A DNA stretch of 64,000 bases, taken from assembly GCF_042686195.1 (NCBI RefSeq), contig NZ_JBHUOQ010000001.1, forward strand, positions 1,178,001-1,242,000, written 5' to 3'. A model generated the notes under the pieces. That model was given only the letters and a program-made list of their open reading frames with translations. It made no database searches and was not told the DNA's origin. Below, one piece after another: positions 26,113 through 36,051 of this stretch. Made by a program: the position numbers and the translations under genes. This DNA is from Corticicoccus populi. Its GTDB lineage: Bacteria > Bacillota > Bacilli > Staphylococcales > Salinicoccaceae. The stretch's first letter is position 1. The number at the start of each line of letters is the position of its first letter.

Positions 26113-28908
26113 CTAATATTCACTTACTACATTTTGTATAATCACTTTCCAATCCCGTTCCTTTATCACCCAGTCGCGGGCGCTGGTGCCGAGGTTCTCC
26201 TGACTCGTGATATTCTGAATGGCTCTTTTCAATTCTTCTTTGTTATCCGCTTCAAAATACATTCCATTTACTCTGTCGATTACCATTTCTTTTAATGCAC
26301 CGACATCACTAACAATGACTTTCTTCGCCATTGCCATGGCTTCGTATGTTTTAATTGGTGTCACCAGTTTACACACCAGATCATTGGTTCTTGCAAAAGG
26401 TGCAATATCAATGACTGAATAATATTTTGCTACCTCTTCATGAGGTATACGTCCTGTAAATATTACATCATTCTGCATATTTAACTCATCCACTAAATTC
26501 TGCAGCTGGCTTCTGTGCTGTCCGTCCCCGACAATGATAAATTTAAATTTTTTAGTTATTTCAGGATTTTGATTTAACTCATTCATTGCCTGAATCACAA
26601 GGTCAATACCTTCATAACTTGTGATTGAACCGATAAAGCCAAGCACATGATGGTTATCTAAATGATAACTCTGAATCAGTTCATTATCCAGCTCTTGTGG
26701 TGAAATACTTTCCGTGTCCACTCCATTCGGAATCACCGTGATTTTATCTTCATCCACACCGTGACCAATCAAGTATGTCTTTAAGGATTCACTGATACAA
26801 AATACTTGATCTGCGATGTTACAACAGTGAACTTCCTGCTGTTCCTGAAGATTAAAACGGGCAGAATCTAAAAATCCTGATATTTTTGAACTTGTCGTAT
26901 GATGCCACATACCTCTGACCTCATAGATGGTCTTAATACCGAATTTCTTACCAAGCTTTAAAGCAGGCAGTGCATTTTGAAAATTCGATGCAGCATGGAT
27001 GATACCTGGTTTTTCTTTATCAAGGATTGCCTTAATTTCTTCAGCATATGCATCCAAATATTCAAGAATAGGTGTTTTATTAGTTAAATATTTTTCTGAT
27101 TTATCAATATAATATGTTTGAATATCATTGATATTTTCCTTTGGAATGTCGTAATTTTCATGAACCGGGGACCAGCCGAGACGTGTCGTGATTACCGGTG
27201 TATAGCCGTTTTCTTTTACACGTTTCACAATCTCATTTGACCGGATTGTATATCCATTGACGACAGGGAGTGCCTTGTTTAATACAAACAATACTTTCTT
27301 CTTATCCGTACCTGAAGAATCGTACTCCAGTGCAGAATTGACTTCCCAGTTATTTTTATAAAAGTCATACTCCTGCTTCGCCATTGGAAACTCACCCGGA
27401 AATATACGTGCCGGATGATATTTTTTCATCAATTCAAGACACTCAAAACGATCTGTGACATTTCCGAGTGTATGATGTGCACGAATCAGCCCTCTTAACA
27501 CATCTGCATTCTTAGGCTTAATCTCATATGCTTTTTTGATTTCAGAGAGTGATTTTTGAAAATCTTTCGTATTAAACAAAAACTTAGCCAGTTGAATGTG
27601 AATTTTCAACTGCTTGTCTTTTGATTTATACTTAATCAGCTTTTTAACTTTATCAGTCTGTCCTGTAATATAGTATTGTTTCGCTAAAACTACGGTATGG
27701 GACATTTTAACAGCATTATTTTCTAGATAACTCATAATTCTTTCCGGAAGCACCTGCTTACCATCTATACTATGAAGCTGCTTTATCACCATAGAGTACA
27801 CACGTTTCTGCTGTTTTCCGCTATATGACTGATAAACAAACTGATCAATCTCTGATTTAAATACTGTTTCTGTAAACAAGCCGGCATTATAAAATACAGG
27901 CTCCAATTTTCGTTCGGCGCTGAATAATTTCTTAAACGCTTTATCTGTCAGTCTGATTTTCCCTTCAATCATCAGCCTCCTGATTGTGAAAATATGCTGA
28001 TGGTTTAAGAGCGTATGCTCAAGACCTTTAGTAACGTTATCTATTATCTGTTTTGAAGGCTGGTTAATATACAGCTGGTTCAAAGTATTTTGAAGCTGGA
28101 TTGCCTCATCAGATTCATCTTCAAAGTTGAAGTGCAGTTTATATACTGCAGCAGGATCCACATACTGCAGCAGATCACTGTTTGAGTTAATGTAAGGAAC
28201 AAACGCATTATTCAGTATTTCCTCTGCCTCAGACTTATCAAAATACTGATTAATCAATAATACATAACCAAGTCCCTGCATTTGTTCTGATTGTTCATCT
28301 ATGTATGTCTTGTAATGAATTAAATTGTCTGTCTCAAAATCATCCAGCTCTAGAACTCTTGTTTTGTACTGAGTCCAGGTGTACTTATAAAAAATATTGT
28401 TTTTTGCATCTTCATACGCATTATAAAGATTCTCGTTCGCTGCCTGACTCTCTTTAAGAATACGGTCTGCTTCTTCAAACATATTTTGAGTTAGAAAATA
28501 TTTTAAAATGGTCTGCTGCTGCTTGTCTGTCAAATCCTTTAATACGTCATGCCCCTGTCTTGAAACATCCACAATATCTTTCATACGTTTTAAATCATAA
28601 AGAAGCCGCACTTTAAAACCTAAAATTTCAGGATTATTATCATTTTCAATTAATTCATATGCTCTCTTATAATTTTTTTCATGACGATGGACCAGTGCTT
28701 TTAAATATGCCTTATACTCATTGTCCACATTCACCCGTTCGATAATTTCAAATAAGGCCGCATGTTCTGCCCCTCTAACATATAAACTGATACCGGGTTC
28801 TTTACTTCCCGTTTTCATCGATAAGCTTTTTTTGAAAAAGCCACGTGCAAAAGTGGGCATATTTAATTTGAATGAGGTGTATGATAATACACTGTACAGA
28901 TAGTTCAT
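26113..28908 (-). CDS. GT4 glycosyltransferase with N-terminal TPR-like helical domain
   Basis: 931 residues, using the ATG 7 bases after AGGAG (an ATG two codons upstream overlaps the site). Residues 1-530 are helical with repeat-like character (KSLSEIKKAYEIKPKNADVLRGLIRAH is TPR-like). The C-terminal ~390 residues are a GT4 GT-B domain: VLFVLNKALPVVNGYTIR, HAASNFQNALP, IPNGVDTE, VLGFIGSITSYEGIDL, and PFARTNDLVCKLVTPIKTYEAMAMAK with the EAMAMAK nucleotide-binding helix. It probably adds a hexose in polymer assembly, with the helical part binding partners. It ends a minus-strand run with the GT4 gene at 28933, 24 bp upstream. Confidence 0.8.
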   Translation of the reverse strand: MNYLYSVLSYTSFKLNMPTFARGFFKKSLSMKTGSKEPGISLYVRGAEHAALFEIIERVNVDNEYKAYLKALVHRHEKNYKRAYELIENDNNPEILGFKVRLLYDLKRMKDIVDVSRQGHDVLKDLTDKQQQTILKYFLTQNMFEEADRILKESQAANENLYNAYEDAKNNIFYKYTWTQYKTRVLELDDFETDNLIHYKTYIDEQSEQMQGLGYVLLINQYFDKSEAEEILNNAFVPYINSNSDLLQYVDPAAVYKLHFNFEDESDEAIQLQNTLNQLYINQPSKQIIDNVTKGLEHTLLNHQHIFTIRRLMIEGKIRLTDKAFKKLFSAERKLEPVFYNAGLFTETVFKSEIDQFVYQSYSGKQQKRVYSMVIKQLHSIDGKQVLPERIMSYLENNAVKMSHTVVLAKQYYITGQTDKVKKLIKYKSKDKQLKIHIQLAKFLFNTKDFQKSLSEIKKAYEIKPKNADVLRGLIRAHHTLGNVTDRFECLELMKKYHPARIFPGEFPMAKQEYDFYKNNWEVNSALEYDSSGTDKKKVLFVLNKALPVVNGYTIRSNEIVKRVKENGYTPVITTRLGWSPVHENYDIPKENINDIQTYYIDKSEKYLTNKTPILEYLDAYAEEIKAILDKEKPGIIHAASNFQNALPALKLGKKFGIKTIYEVRGMWHHTTSSKISGFLDSARFNLQEQQEVHCCNIADQVFCISESLKTYLIGHGVDEDKITVIPNGVDTESISPQELDNELIQSYHLDNHHVLGFIGSITSYEGIDLVIQAMNELNQNPEITKKFKFIIVGDGQHRSQLQNLVDELNMQNDVIFTGRIPHEEVAKYYSVIDIAPFARTNDLVCKLVTPIKTYEAMAMAKKVIVSDVGALKEMVIDRVNGMYFEADNKEELKRAIQNITSQENLGTSARDWVIKERDWKVIIQNVVSEY

Positions 28909-28932
28909 CGTCATTCTCCTATGTAATCATAA

Positions 28933-30105
28933 TCATTTTAAAAAATCTGTTAAGGACTGAATATTGTTTTCCCAGACAAATTGTCTTCTTGCTAGTTTTC
29001 TCGCATTAGTCCTAAGTCTCAGTTCAAGGTCCTTATCATTCCGAATAATATTAATCATATTATAGATTTCTTCAGGCGTGGACCGTTCTTTAGAAAACCC
29101 GACATTATTTCCGTTAATCAGTATTTTAGAGTAGCCACCGAGATTCGATACCACCGGCACACCGGAACCTACCGCATCAATGACTTTTCCGGGAAGTACT
29201 TTTAAGAATACATCATTTTCTTTCAGTAGAGACAATGCCACATTATGGTCCCTGATCATCTCGAGACACTCTTCACGGTTTCTCTCTTCATAAAAAGTAA
29301 CATACTTCATATTTTTGGATTCAATATAAGCCTGCAGTCTGTGGGCATTATATCCATACCCGACAATATTGAATGTCACCTTTTCCTGCTCTAACTTATT
29401 AATGATATCTTTTAGCTGCTCATAACTCTGTGCAAATCCAATGTTTCCGGTGTAGATTACTTTAAAATCACTTTCAATATCCTTAAACTGCAGTTCTTCC
29501 TCTAAAAATGAATTCGGCAGATATAAAATCTCTTTAGATTCTGTATGATTCAATATATGCTTTCTGAATTCTTCGTTGTTAATCACAATTTTATCCGCCA
29601 GAAGATAAATCATTTTCTCAAGAATTTTTAATACCGGAAACATCATATTAATATCAATCTTTTCAATTGCTTTAACACTGTCCGGCCATAAATCGCGGAC
29701 TTCAAGCACTTTCTGAACACCTTTTACTTTCTTCTGGAAAAGTGTTGCCCATGGAAGAAAAATATTTGGCGAAGTCACATACACCACGTCATATTCTTTT
29801 TGATGCTTATTCACGTACAACCAAACTTTATACGCAAGTTCTATGTAATATAACACTCTCATCTTAAGTGACTGTCCCTGCTTGTCCATCCGCATTTTCA
29901 GTCTTTGAATGTCTGATGATTTGTCAATTTCAGGCTCATTCCAATATTTTTTATCTTTATATAAATTATGATTCGGATAAGACGGTTCAGTCGTGAGAAC
30001 CGTCACATCATGCGTCTTTGACAACTGCATATATAAATTTTTTAATCGATTTGCTCCTGAACCAATTTCAGGATAGAAATTTTGTGTCACCAGTAAAATT
30101 TTCAT
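28933..30105 (-). CDS. GT4 glycosyltransferase, WbuB/WcaI-like
   Basis: 390 residues, ATG after AGGGAG. GT-B fold of family GT4: MKILLVTQNFYPEIGSGANRL with the GxG acceptor loop, VTSPNIFLPWA, VLEVRDLWPDS (as in WbuB-type aminosugar transferases), VIYTGNIGFAQSYEQL and GKVIDAVGSGVPVVSNLGG. Soluble or peripheral at the inner membrane face. Comparison with WbuB suggests an N-acetylated amino sugar donor, but specificity cannot be read from sequence. It is followed by the TPR/GT4 gene, probably in one transcript. The 265 bp upstream hold only AT-rich sequence without a clear promoter. Confidence 0.8.
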   Translation of the reverse strand: MKILLVTQNFYPEIGSGANRLKNLYMQLSKTHDVTVLTTEPSYPNHNLYKDKKYWNEPEIDKSSDIQRLKMRMDKQGQSLKMRVLYYIELAYKVWLYVNKHQKEYDVVYVTSPNIFLPWATLFQKKVKGVQKVLEVRDLWPDSVKAIEKIDINMMFPVLKILEKMIYLLADKIVINNEEFRKHILNHTESKEILYLPNSFLEEELQFKDIESDFKVIYTGNIGFAQSYEQLKDIINKLEQEKVTFNIVGYGYNAHRLQAYIESKNMKYVTFYEERNREECLEMIRDHNVALSLLKENDVFLKVLPGKVIDAVGSGVPVVSNLGGYSKILINGNNVGFSKERSTPEEIYNMINIIRNDKDLELRLRTNARKLARRQFVWENNIQSLTDFLK

Positions 30106-30370
30106 AATATCTCCCTAACAATACAAAAATTAAGACCTACCCTGATATGGTAATCTCTCGTTGTGTGTAAGTTTTTAATTCAACTTAGTTAAAAGAATCA
30201 ATTTACACATTCGCAACATATAATGCTAACATAACTCAAAGATAAATTATATACTTCAAAAAATATAAAACGTATTCAGATAATTATACTATAGTTTCAA
30301 TTATACATTTTTATCATAATGCTTTAATTATAGTACTTTTCGGAAACCATGAAAACGGTTATCTTTATAT

Positions 30371-31543
30371 TTAATCAAATAGTTTCCTATATAATGAAGT
30401 TAGTTTCCCCTTCTCTACCTGCCAGTTATACTTTTCTTTTGCGGTCTTTGTATTTTCTTTATAACGGTTTCTTAAACGTTCATCATCAACCAATTGCTGA
30501 ATGGCTGTTTTTAGCTGCTCTGTGTTTCCTGCTTCTACTGTCATACCCACCGACTCGCCGTCAATCACTGCTTCAATCTCAGGAAGCTTTGATCCGATGA
30601 CCGGGACATGTGCCATTAAGTACTCAAACAGTTTGTTGGATGACGCAGAGTAGTGATTGAAATTGGTATTCTCTAAAAACTGGATTCCGATATCCGCTGC
30701 TTTTGTATACTCCCGCAACATTTTATACGGTACACGTTCAATGAAAATCACCTTATCTTCAATGCCGATTGTCTGATGATATTGAATCAGGTTCTCTCTT
30801 TCTTTTCCGTCACCAATCATGACAAGGACTGCCCTTTCAATCTCTTTAAACGCGTCCAGAAGCTTAAACAGTCCGCGCCCTTCCTGCATGCCGCCCTGAT
30901 ACAATACGACCGTCTCACTGTCTTTAATACCATGGGTCTTTCTTACCGGATATTCTGACACATCTTCAATATCGTACTTCTCTGAATAATTATGGACAGA
31001 CAATGGCCTCACACCATATAAATCTTCGTGATATGCTGCGCGGGTTTCATTCTCAACAATTACTTCATCCACAAATCGTAGTAAAAATTTCTCGACTTTG
31101 TATATCTTCTGAAACGCGTAATGGGTTCTTGATGTCTGCACTTCATGAGAATCATATATCAGCGGTTTCCTGTTAAGTCGGAGCTTCGCACACGCAATGC
31201 CCTGTATCAAAGTATTTAAATCATGGGCATGATAAATATCTGCATTCTGTTTTCTGCCTAGTAAAATCATCTTCACCATAAGAAGTGCATTCGGAATATG
31301 TTTATTAAAAACAGATGACTTTAATTTCTTCTGCATCTTCTCCGGCAGTTCGAGCTTATAAATCCGGTTCACATAAACATTTTCTAAAACTTTTTCAGAT
31401 GATTTCAACTGTTTTTCCGTACGTTCTTTTTTCGCATTGATTGTGACTTCATAACCCGCTTCAGAAAGCGCACGCGCTTCTCTTAACACCCTCGCATCGT
31501 TGACAAAATTATTCCATACAAACATCGATATTTTTTTCATCAT
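30371..31543 (-). CDS. GT4 glycosyltransferase
   Basis: 390 residues, taking the ATG after AGGGTG (a longer frame reaches 31591 but lacks a ribosome site). GT-B fold: MKKISMFVWNNFVNDARVLREA at the N-terminus, DIYHAHDLNTLIQ, PLIYDSHEVQTSR, VLYQGGMQEGRGLFKLL and a YSASSNKLFEYLMAHVPVIGS donor-binding segment. This N-terminal pattern is frequent in transferases of teichuronic, capsular and S-layer glycan loci. Transcribed separately on the minus strand, divergent from the LCP gene. Donor and acceptor unknown. Confidence 0.8.
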   Translation of the reverse strand: MMKKISMFVWNNFVNDARVLREARALSEAGYEVTINAKKERTEKQLKSSEKVLENVYVNRIYKLELPEKMQKKLKSSVFNKHIPNALLMVKMILLGRKQNADIYHAHDLNTLIQGIACAKLRLNRKPLIYDSHEVQTSRTHYAFQKIYKVEKFLLRFVDEVIVENETRAAYHEDLYGVRPLSVHNYSEKYDIEDVSEYPVRKTHGIKDSETVVLYQGGMQEGRGLFKLLDAFKEIERAVLVMIGDGKERENLIQYHQTIGIEDKVIFIERVPYKMLREYTKAADIGIQFLENTNFNHYSASSNKLFEYLMAHVPVIGSKLPEIEAVIDGESVGMTVEAGNTEQLKTAIQQLVDDERLRNRYKENTKTAKEKYNWQVEKGKLTSLYRKLFD

Positions 31544-31735
31544 CCACACCCTGTTTAAATTCTCATTAGTTTTTACTTGTGATTTTATCATATCTTATAT
31601 AATATTATAGGCTAGTCACTTGAGACACATTAAAATTTTGATTTCAATCACAGTCATAAAACATTATAATGAAATATGAATGTTCTGTCATTATTCATAA
31701 ATGACGGGACGATTATAAAAGAAGGGTTTTTATTC

Positions 31736-33064
31736 ATGAAAAAAATAATCATTTCAATAATTGTAATTCTAGCAGTCGTCTTAGTCGGTGTCGGCATCTA
31801 TATCTTCAATCTGTTCAATGCATTTGAACAGGGTGTCTCCGACTCATACCAGTCAACAGACCGTGAGCGCTCGGAACTCCGCGAAGATGACGGGGATGAA
31901 TCACCCGACAGCTTTACTATTCTGATTCTCGGTATTGACGAAAGTGAATCACGCAGCGAGAGTGATAAATTTGAAGAGAATGACTTCAGAACAGATACGA
32001 TGATTTTAGCGACCTTCAACAAAGATGAGAATGAAGTGAAGCTCGTCAGTATCCCGCGTGATACACTCTCTTATTTCCCGGAAGAGAATTATTTTGACAA
32101 AATTACGCACGCCCATCGAATTAACGGGCCGGACTCTTCTATCTCGGCAGTTGAGTCACTCCTTAATGTACCGGTCGATTATTATGCCAGAGTCAATATG
32201 AACGCTCTAGTCGATGTCGTCGATACACTTGACGGTGTAAACTTTGATGTTCCTTTTGATATGGATGAGCCGGACTCCACAGACGACGGACGCACCGTAC
32301 TTGAAGCAGGAGAACAGGAGTTAAACGGTGAAGAAGCACTTGCGGTTGTCAGAAGCCGTAAAGTGGATACCGATCTCGGCCGCGGAAACCGTCAGCTCGA
32401 AATGGTTGAAGCTATCTTGGAGAAAGCAAAATCCACAGGTGCATTAACTCAGATTGATGATTTAATCAGTGTCGTTGCGGGTAATTCCAGGCATAACCTT
32501 GAATCGGAAACTGTACGCAGTCTCGCAACATACTATGCATTCAACACTGTAGAATTTAACAATGTTCAGCTCCGCGGAACTGATTACTGGAATCCAGGAA
32601 ACGGCGCCTATTTCTATATGGCAGACCCTGAGCATCTGTACGCGATATCACAGACTATCAGAGAATCTCTCGGAATGGATGCACCGGATCCGAATGATTT
32701 GATCAATATCAGATTGTCCGATTATATTGTCCCTTATGAATATCTGGATGATTACATGCTGAATGAATATGAACCTGAAGTCACACCTTACTTCCTGGAA
32801 GACGGATATGAAAACCAATACGGCGACGGCTTTGATGTTCCTGAAGCACAGGAAGCTGAGGGCGACCCGGATATTGAAGGTGAAGACGGATATATTCCTG
32901 AAGAAGGCACAGAGGAAGAAGGTGCCGGTGACGGGATGGATCAGGGCTATGATGAGAGTTACGATGAGAGCTATGACAACGGAGAAGGCACTAACGAAGA
33001 CTATTACAATGATGCCGGAGAATATTACGATGACGGCACAGCAAGTGACGAAAGTTACTATTAA
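31736..33064 (+). CDS. LytR-CpsA-Psr family glycopolymer phosphotransferase
   Basis: 442 residues, using the ATG nine bases after GAAGGG (the frame is open from 31676). N-terminal membrane anchor (residues ~4-25), then an extracellular LCP domain with the conserved ILILGIDE, RTDTMILATFN, SIPRDTL, ITHAHR, and VVRSRKVDTDLGRGNRQ segments, including the Arg/Asp residues that bind pyrophosphate-linked lipid. Such enzymes transfer teichoic acid or capsule from undecaprenyl pyrophosphate to peptidoglycan MurNAc. The C-terminal ~100 residues are an unusual Asp/Glu/Gly/Tyr-rich tail with YDESYDESYD-like repeats. It is divergent from a GT4 gene and close to both TagGH systems. Confidence 0.9.
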   Translation: MKKIIISIIVILAVVLVGVGIYIFNLFNAFEQGVSDSYQSTDRERSELREDDGDESPDSFTILILGIDESESRSESDKFEENDFRTDTMILATFNKDENEVKLVSIPRDTLSYFPEENYFDKITHAHRINGPDSSISAVESLLNVPVDYYARVNMNALVDVVDTLDGVNFDVPFDMDEPDSTDDGRTVLEAGEQELNGEEALAVVRSRKVDTDLGRGNRQLEMVEAILEKAKSTGALTQIDDLISVVAGNSRHNLESETVRSLATYYAFNTVEFNNVQLRGTDYWNPGNGAYFYMADPEHLYAISQTIRESLGMDAPDPNDLINIRLSDYIVPYEYLDDYMLNEYEPEVTPYFLEDGYENQYGDGFDVPEAQEAEGDPDIEGEDGYIPEEGTEEEGAGDGMDQGYDESYDESYDNGEGTNEDYYNDAGEYYDDGTASDESYY

Positions 33065-33093
33065 TCCCTTTCATGGATAACAGATTTAAACCG

Positions 33094-33118
33094 CGTCTCA
33101 GTCAAATTGACTGGGACG
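33094..33118 (+). terminator. Terminator after the LCP gene
   Basis: Stem CGTCTCAGTCA / TGACTGGGACG with one wobble pair and a three-base loop, followed by TTTATTCTT. Confidence 0.75.
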
Positions 33119-33153
33119 TTTATTCTTAAACATTCTTATATGAGGTGAAGATG

Positions 33154-33591
33154 ATGAAAAATATTCAGGTAAAAGTTGCGGAGTCAGATGCTTTATATCA
33201 ACAGTGTCTCAGCATCCGATTCACAGTGTTTGTAGAGGAACAGAACGTTCCGAGAGAAATTGAAGTCGACCGTTATGAAAACACCTGCGTCCATTTTCTG
33301 TTGACGGATGATGCGGACACTCCGCTTGGTACGGTCCGATACCGCACGATAGACGATGAACTGATTAAAGTGGAACGTATGGCTGTTTTAAAAGAAGCCC
33401 GCGGTCACGGCTACGGCTATGATTTGATGAATGCCGTCCACGAACACGCTCGTGCTGCAGGATACAAAAAAGCCAAGCTCGGCGGACAGGTTCAGGCGAT
33501 TCCGTTTTATGAAAAACTCGGCTATGTTGTGGACAGTGATATCTTTGATGATGCAGGCATTCCGCATAAATATATGGTAAAAGATTTGTAA
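33154..33591 (+). CDS. GNAT acetyltransferase, ElaA-like
   Basis: 145 residues from the ATG 6 bases after GAGGTG (an ATG one codon and an in-frame GTG three codons upstream are alternatives). GNAT fold with RFTVFVEEQNVP near residue 24, typical of ElaA-like proteins, then VERMAVLKEARGHGYGYDLM with the acetyl-CoA pyrophosphate loop, and IPFYEKLGYV in the last strand. Probably transfers acetyl from acetyl-CoA to a small amine; the substrate is not known. It is co-directional with the LCP gene but separated by a terminator. Confidence 0.85.
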   Translation: MKNIQVKVAESDALYQQCLSIRFTVFVEEQNVPREIEVDRYENTCVHFLLTDDADTPLGTVRYRTIDDELIKVERMAVLKEARGHGYGYDLMNAVHEHARAAGYKKAKLGGQVQAIPFYEKLGYVVDSDIFDDAGIPHKYMVKDL

Positions 33592-33597
33592 AATAAA

Positions 33598-33657
33598 TCC
33601 CCTCACGGACTGTGAGGGGACACGTGACTGTACCGGATGCCGGTGCAGTCATTTTTT
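33598..33657. terminator. Back-to-back terminators between convergent genes
   Basis: Two hairpins. TCCCCTCAC/GTGAGGGGA (33598-33620) is followed on the minus strand by TTTATTTT and ends the 33.6-42 kb operon. TGACTG-ACCGG/CCGGT-CAGTCA (33625-33651) is followed on the plus strand by TTTTTT and ends the GNAT gene. The second overlaps the stop codon region of the opposite gene. Confidence 0.85.
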
Positions 33658-35805
33658 CATTTCGCTGATTTTCTGCAGGTTTTCATAAATGCCGTTTTGG
33701 TCATTCAGCTGGTTGCCAAAAATATCACCGGATGTCCACCTGCTGATCATTTCAAGAATGCTCCCTGGTTCATACTGGATCCAGATTGGTGTCCCGGAAC
33801 CGAGACAGTCACTGAACTTAGACGGCAGATACGGGTTATCAGTATGAAATTCTTTCGTATGGGCATCATTGATTAACAGGCAGTCAAAATCTTTCAGCGC
33901 ATTCAGAAACTCAAAATATCTTAAATATGAGTGTACTTCAATGGTGTCAACGTAGCCGTCTGCGTATACCCTGCTTTTGGCTTTCTTGATATCACTCGTG
34001 AATATATATAGCTTGATATTTAAGTTTTTCTTCTCAATCATTTTCGCAATATCCATAATTTCTTCAACATTTCTTGTCTCATAAAAATTGCCGAAGTAGC
34101 CGATATTGATCGTATCCGGATTTAAATCAACATAGTGCTTTTGATAATGATAGTAGTCCGGCGGCAGTACCGGATGCATTTTAATCACTGATTTCTGACG
34201 GACCATATTTTTAAATACATCATCAAAACGCTCAATCATGGACTCCATCTGAATTTCATTGGTAAACACCAGCTCATCCGCGAAAATAAATGGAATCACT
34301 TCCGTCATATTGAAGAGATTGTCATCCAGATACTGATGATATGCTTCCGGGGTTTTCTTTTTGACGACGCTCACTTCCTTATTGGTATAGTAGGAAGTAT
34401 TACGGACGGTATTTTTAATGTCTTTATACAGCGGGTCGGAAAATTCCGCAATCCAGCGGATGGTACGCACACTTTTCAGTATTTCAAATGCGAGCACATG
34501 AGATGCCGGCCATAAGGCTCTTGAATATATTTCTTCATACTTTGACAGTGTCAAATTCTCAAGTGATTTCTCAACAAACATCCGGATGTACTCTTTATTC
34601 GAAAATGAAGACGGGGTATTGATTTCAAACTGTTTCCCAATAAAAGGCGCTGCGATGCGTTCCAGTGTCAAATCAAGTTCCCGGACCGCATACATATTAT
34701 TATGGATGACATCACACGGTCTGTGGTCTTCACGAATCCGCTTTGCGAGTACTGTCCCGCTCGTATCTGCATACGGCGGAAAACAGTAACTGATATACAG
34801 TCTTTTCTCAAGATCCTCATTCATCCGTTCAAACGGAAAATACTCTTCAGTGAGGTGGACGACCTGACTGATGACTTTCGGATATTCATGCGGATGTGCT
34901 TTTAAATAGCGGTTCATGAAGCCTGCCTGAGCACGCATTCTGTCAATAATGAGTGTCCGGATCTCTCTGCTGTCTTCAAGTTTCAGTATATCCTGGAGAT
35001 GTGTGAGCACGTTCAAACGGTCAGTAATATTAAACTGATAGCTTGAAACTGCACGGGACAACGACCCTGCCACAATATACCGGTAGTACACTGAACTTTT
35101 TGGATTGACTTTAACGACCGGCTTATGTTCAGACACAAGCTTCATATAGAGCACCACATCTTCTCCGTTCTGTAAGCCCTCATCAAACAGTGTCTCTTTT
35201 AGCATCATTGACGGAATGATTTTTGCCCCGTTCAAGGATAAATTTTTCACAACATGAAAATAGCCCTCAGGATAGGTCGGTGACTTCAGTATTTCCTTTG
35301 AAATATGATTCGCACCGCCGTCGCTCCTGCCGTTCTTCACATCATATATTTTGTTCAGCAGAATGGAATAAGGTTCCGCCTCCTGAAGAGAGTGCTCCAA
35401 ATAGTGGTCAGACAGTGTATCATCCGCATCGAGGAATGCTGTATATTGAAATCGGGACGCTTCAATCCCCATGTTTCTTGCGCGTGCGACCCCTTTATCT
35501 GAATATAAGACAGTATAGTTTTTCTTTTTTTCTATAGTTTTGAATATCTCTTCAGAAGCTTCAAACTCGCCGTTAAACACGACAATGACCTCAAATAACT
35601 CTGCATCCAGTGTCTGCCGCTCAATACATTGAATCAGGCGCCGCATGAAGTCCTCACCGCGGTGGACGGGAATAATCAGACTGATGCCGTGTGCGAGTGA
35701 CGCCGTCTGTACCACCGGTGCCGCCTCTTCTTTTACTCCGGAGGTAATATACTGTTTCAGCGATTCAATTTCCTGAATTCTTCTTCGAATATTAATCTCA
35801 GACAT
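33649..35805 (-). CDS. Two-domain glycosyltransferase (GT2 + GT-B)
   Basis: 718 residues, ATG after AGGGGA. Same architecture as the protein at 4987 but without its C-terminal beta module. GT2 domain: SLIIPVHRGEDFM, VVFNGEFE, VARARNMGI, FLDADDTL (DxD-type metal site) and NGEDVVLY. GT-B domain: ISYCFPPYADTSGTVLAKRI, WIAEFSDPLY, DELVFTNE, NIGYFGNFYETR and YLPSKFSDCLGSG. Probably adds successive sugars or repeat units to the polymer exported by TagGH. Last gene of the eight-gene operon, 8 bp after a small coiled-coil gene. Substrates unknown. Confidence 0.8.
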   Translation of the reverse strand: MSEINIRRRIQEIESLKQYITSGVKEEAAPVVQTASLAHGISLIIPVHRGEDFMRRLIQCIERQTLDAELFEVIVVFNGEFEASEEIFKTIEKKKNYTVLYSDKGVARARNMGIEASRFQYTAFLDADDTLSDHYLEHSLQEAEPYSILLNKIYDVKNGRSDGGANHISKEILKSPTYPEGYFHVVKNLSLNGAKIIPSMMLKETLFDEGLQNGEDVVLYMKLVSEHKPVVKVNPKSSVYYRYIVAGSLSRAVSSYQFNITDRLNVLTHLQDILKLEDSREIRTLIIDRMRAQAGFMNRYLKAHPHEYPKVISQVVHLTEEYFPFERMNEDLEKRLYISYCFPPYADTSGTVLAKRIREDHRPCDVIHNNMYAVRELDLTLERIAAPFIGKQFEINTPSSFSNKEYIRMFVEKSLENLTLSKYEEIYSRALWPASHVLAFEILKSVRTIRWIAEFSDPLYKDIKNTVRNTSYYTNKEVSVVKKKTPEAYHQYLDDNLFNMTEVIPFIFADELVFTNEIQMESMIERFDDVFKNMVRQKSVIKMHPVLPPDYYHYQKHYVDLNPDTINIGYFGNFYETRNVEEIMDIAKMIEKKNLNIKLYIFTSDIKKAKSRVYADGYVDTIEVHSYLRYFEFLNALKDFDCLLINDAHTKEFHTDNPYLPSKFSDCLGSGTPIWIQYEPGSILEMISRWTSGDIFGNQLNDQNGIYENLQKISEMKK

Positions 35806-35813
35806 TATGTCCC

Positions 35814-36026
35814 CTACTTCCGAATCATCTTTTTCGCTTTAAGTGCCGCCCGAATCGGCAGAAAGCCTTTATATTTGTTCAGTTCGCGGTTCAGTCTGGC
35901 GTTATCATTTTTCAACGCAGACATCTCCTGATCGATAATTTTAAACTCCTTCAGGATACGCTGTTCCCGCTCCAGACTGTCGAGTGCGATTCTCTTCAGT
36001 TCTTCATAACTTATTTTTTCACTCAT
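35814..36026 (-). CDS. Small coiled-coil protein
   Basis: 70 residues, taking the ATG 8 bases after GAGGAG (an in-frame GTG three codons upstream overlaps the site). Almost entirely a charged coiled coil (RILKEFKIIDQEMSALKND, ARLNRELNKYKG) with a basic C-terminus (AALKAKKMIRK). It lies between tagH and the two-domain glycosyltransferase. The acidic/basic coiled coil may connect the transferase to the membrane or to TagH, a role inferred from position. Similar coiled-coil segments end the proteins at 12908 and 38996. Confidence 0.65.
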   Translation of the reverse strand: MSEKISYEELKRIALDSLEREQRILKEFKIIDQEMSALKNDNARLNRELNKYKGFLPIRAALKAKKMIRK

Positions 36027-36051
36027 CTGTGTCACTCCTCAGTGTTCACTT

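Noticed and set aside
32763..33080. 105-residue plus-strand ORF
   Set aside because: Alternative frame of the acidic LCP tail, Met/Thr/Lys-rich because of the repeats.
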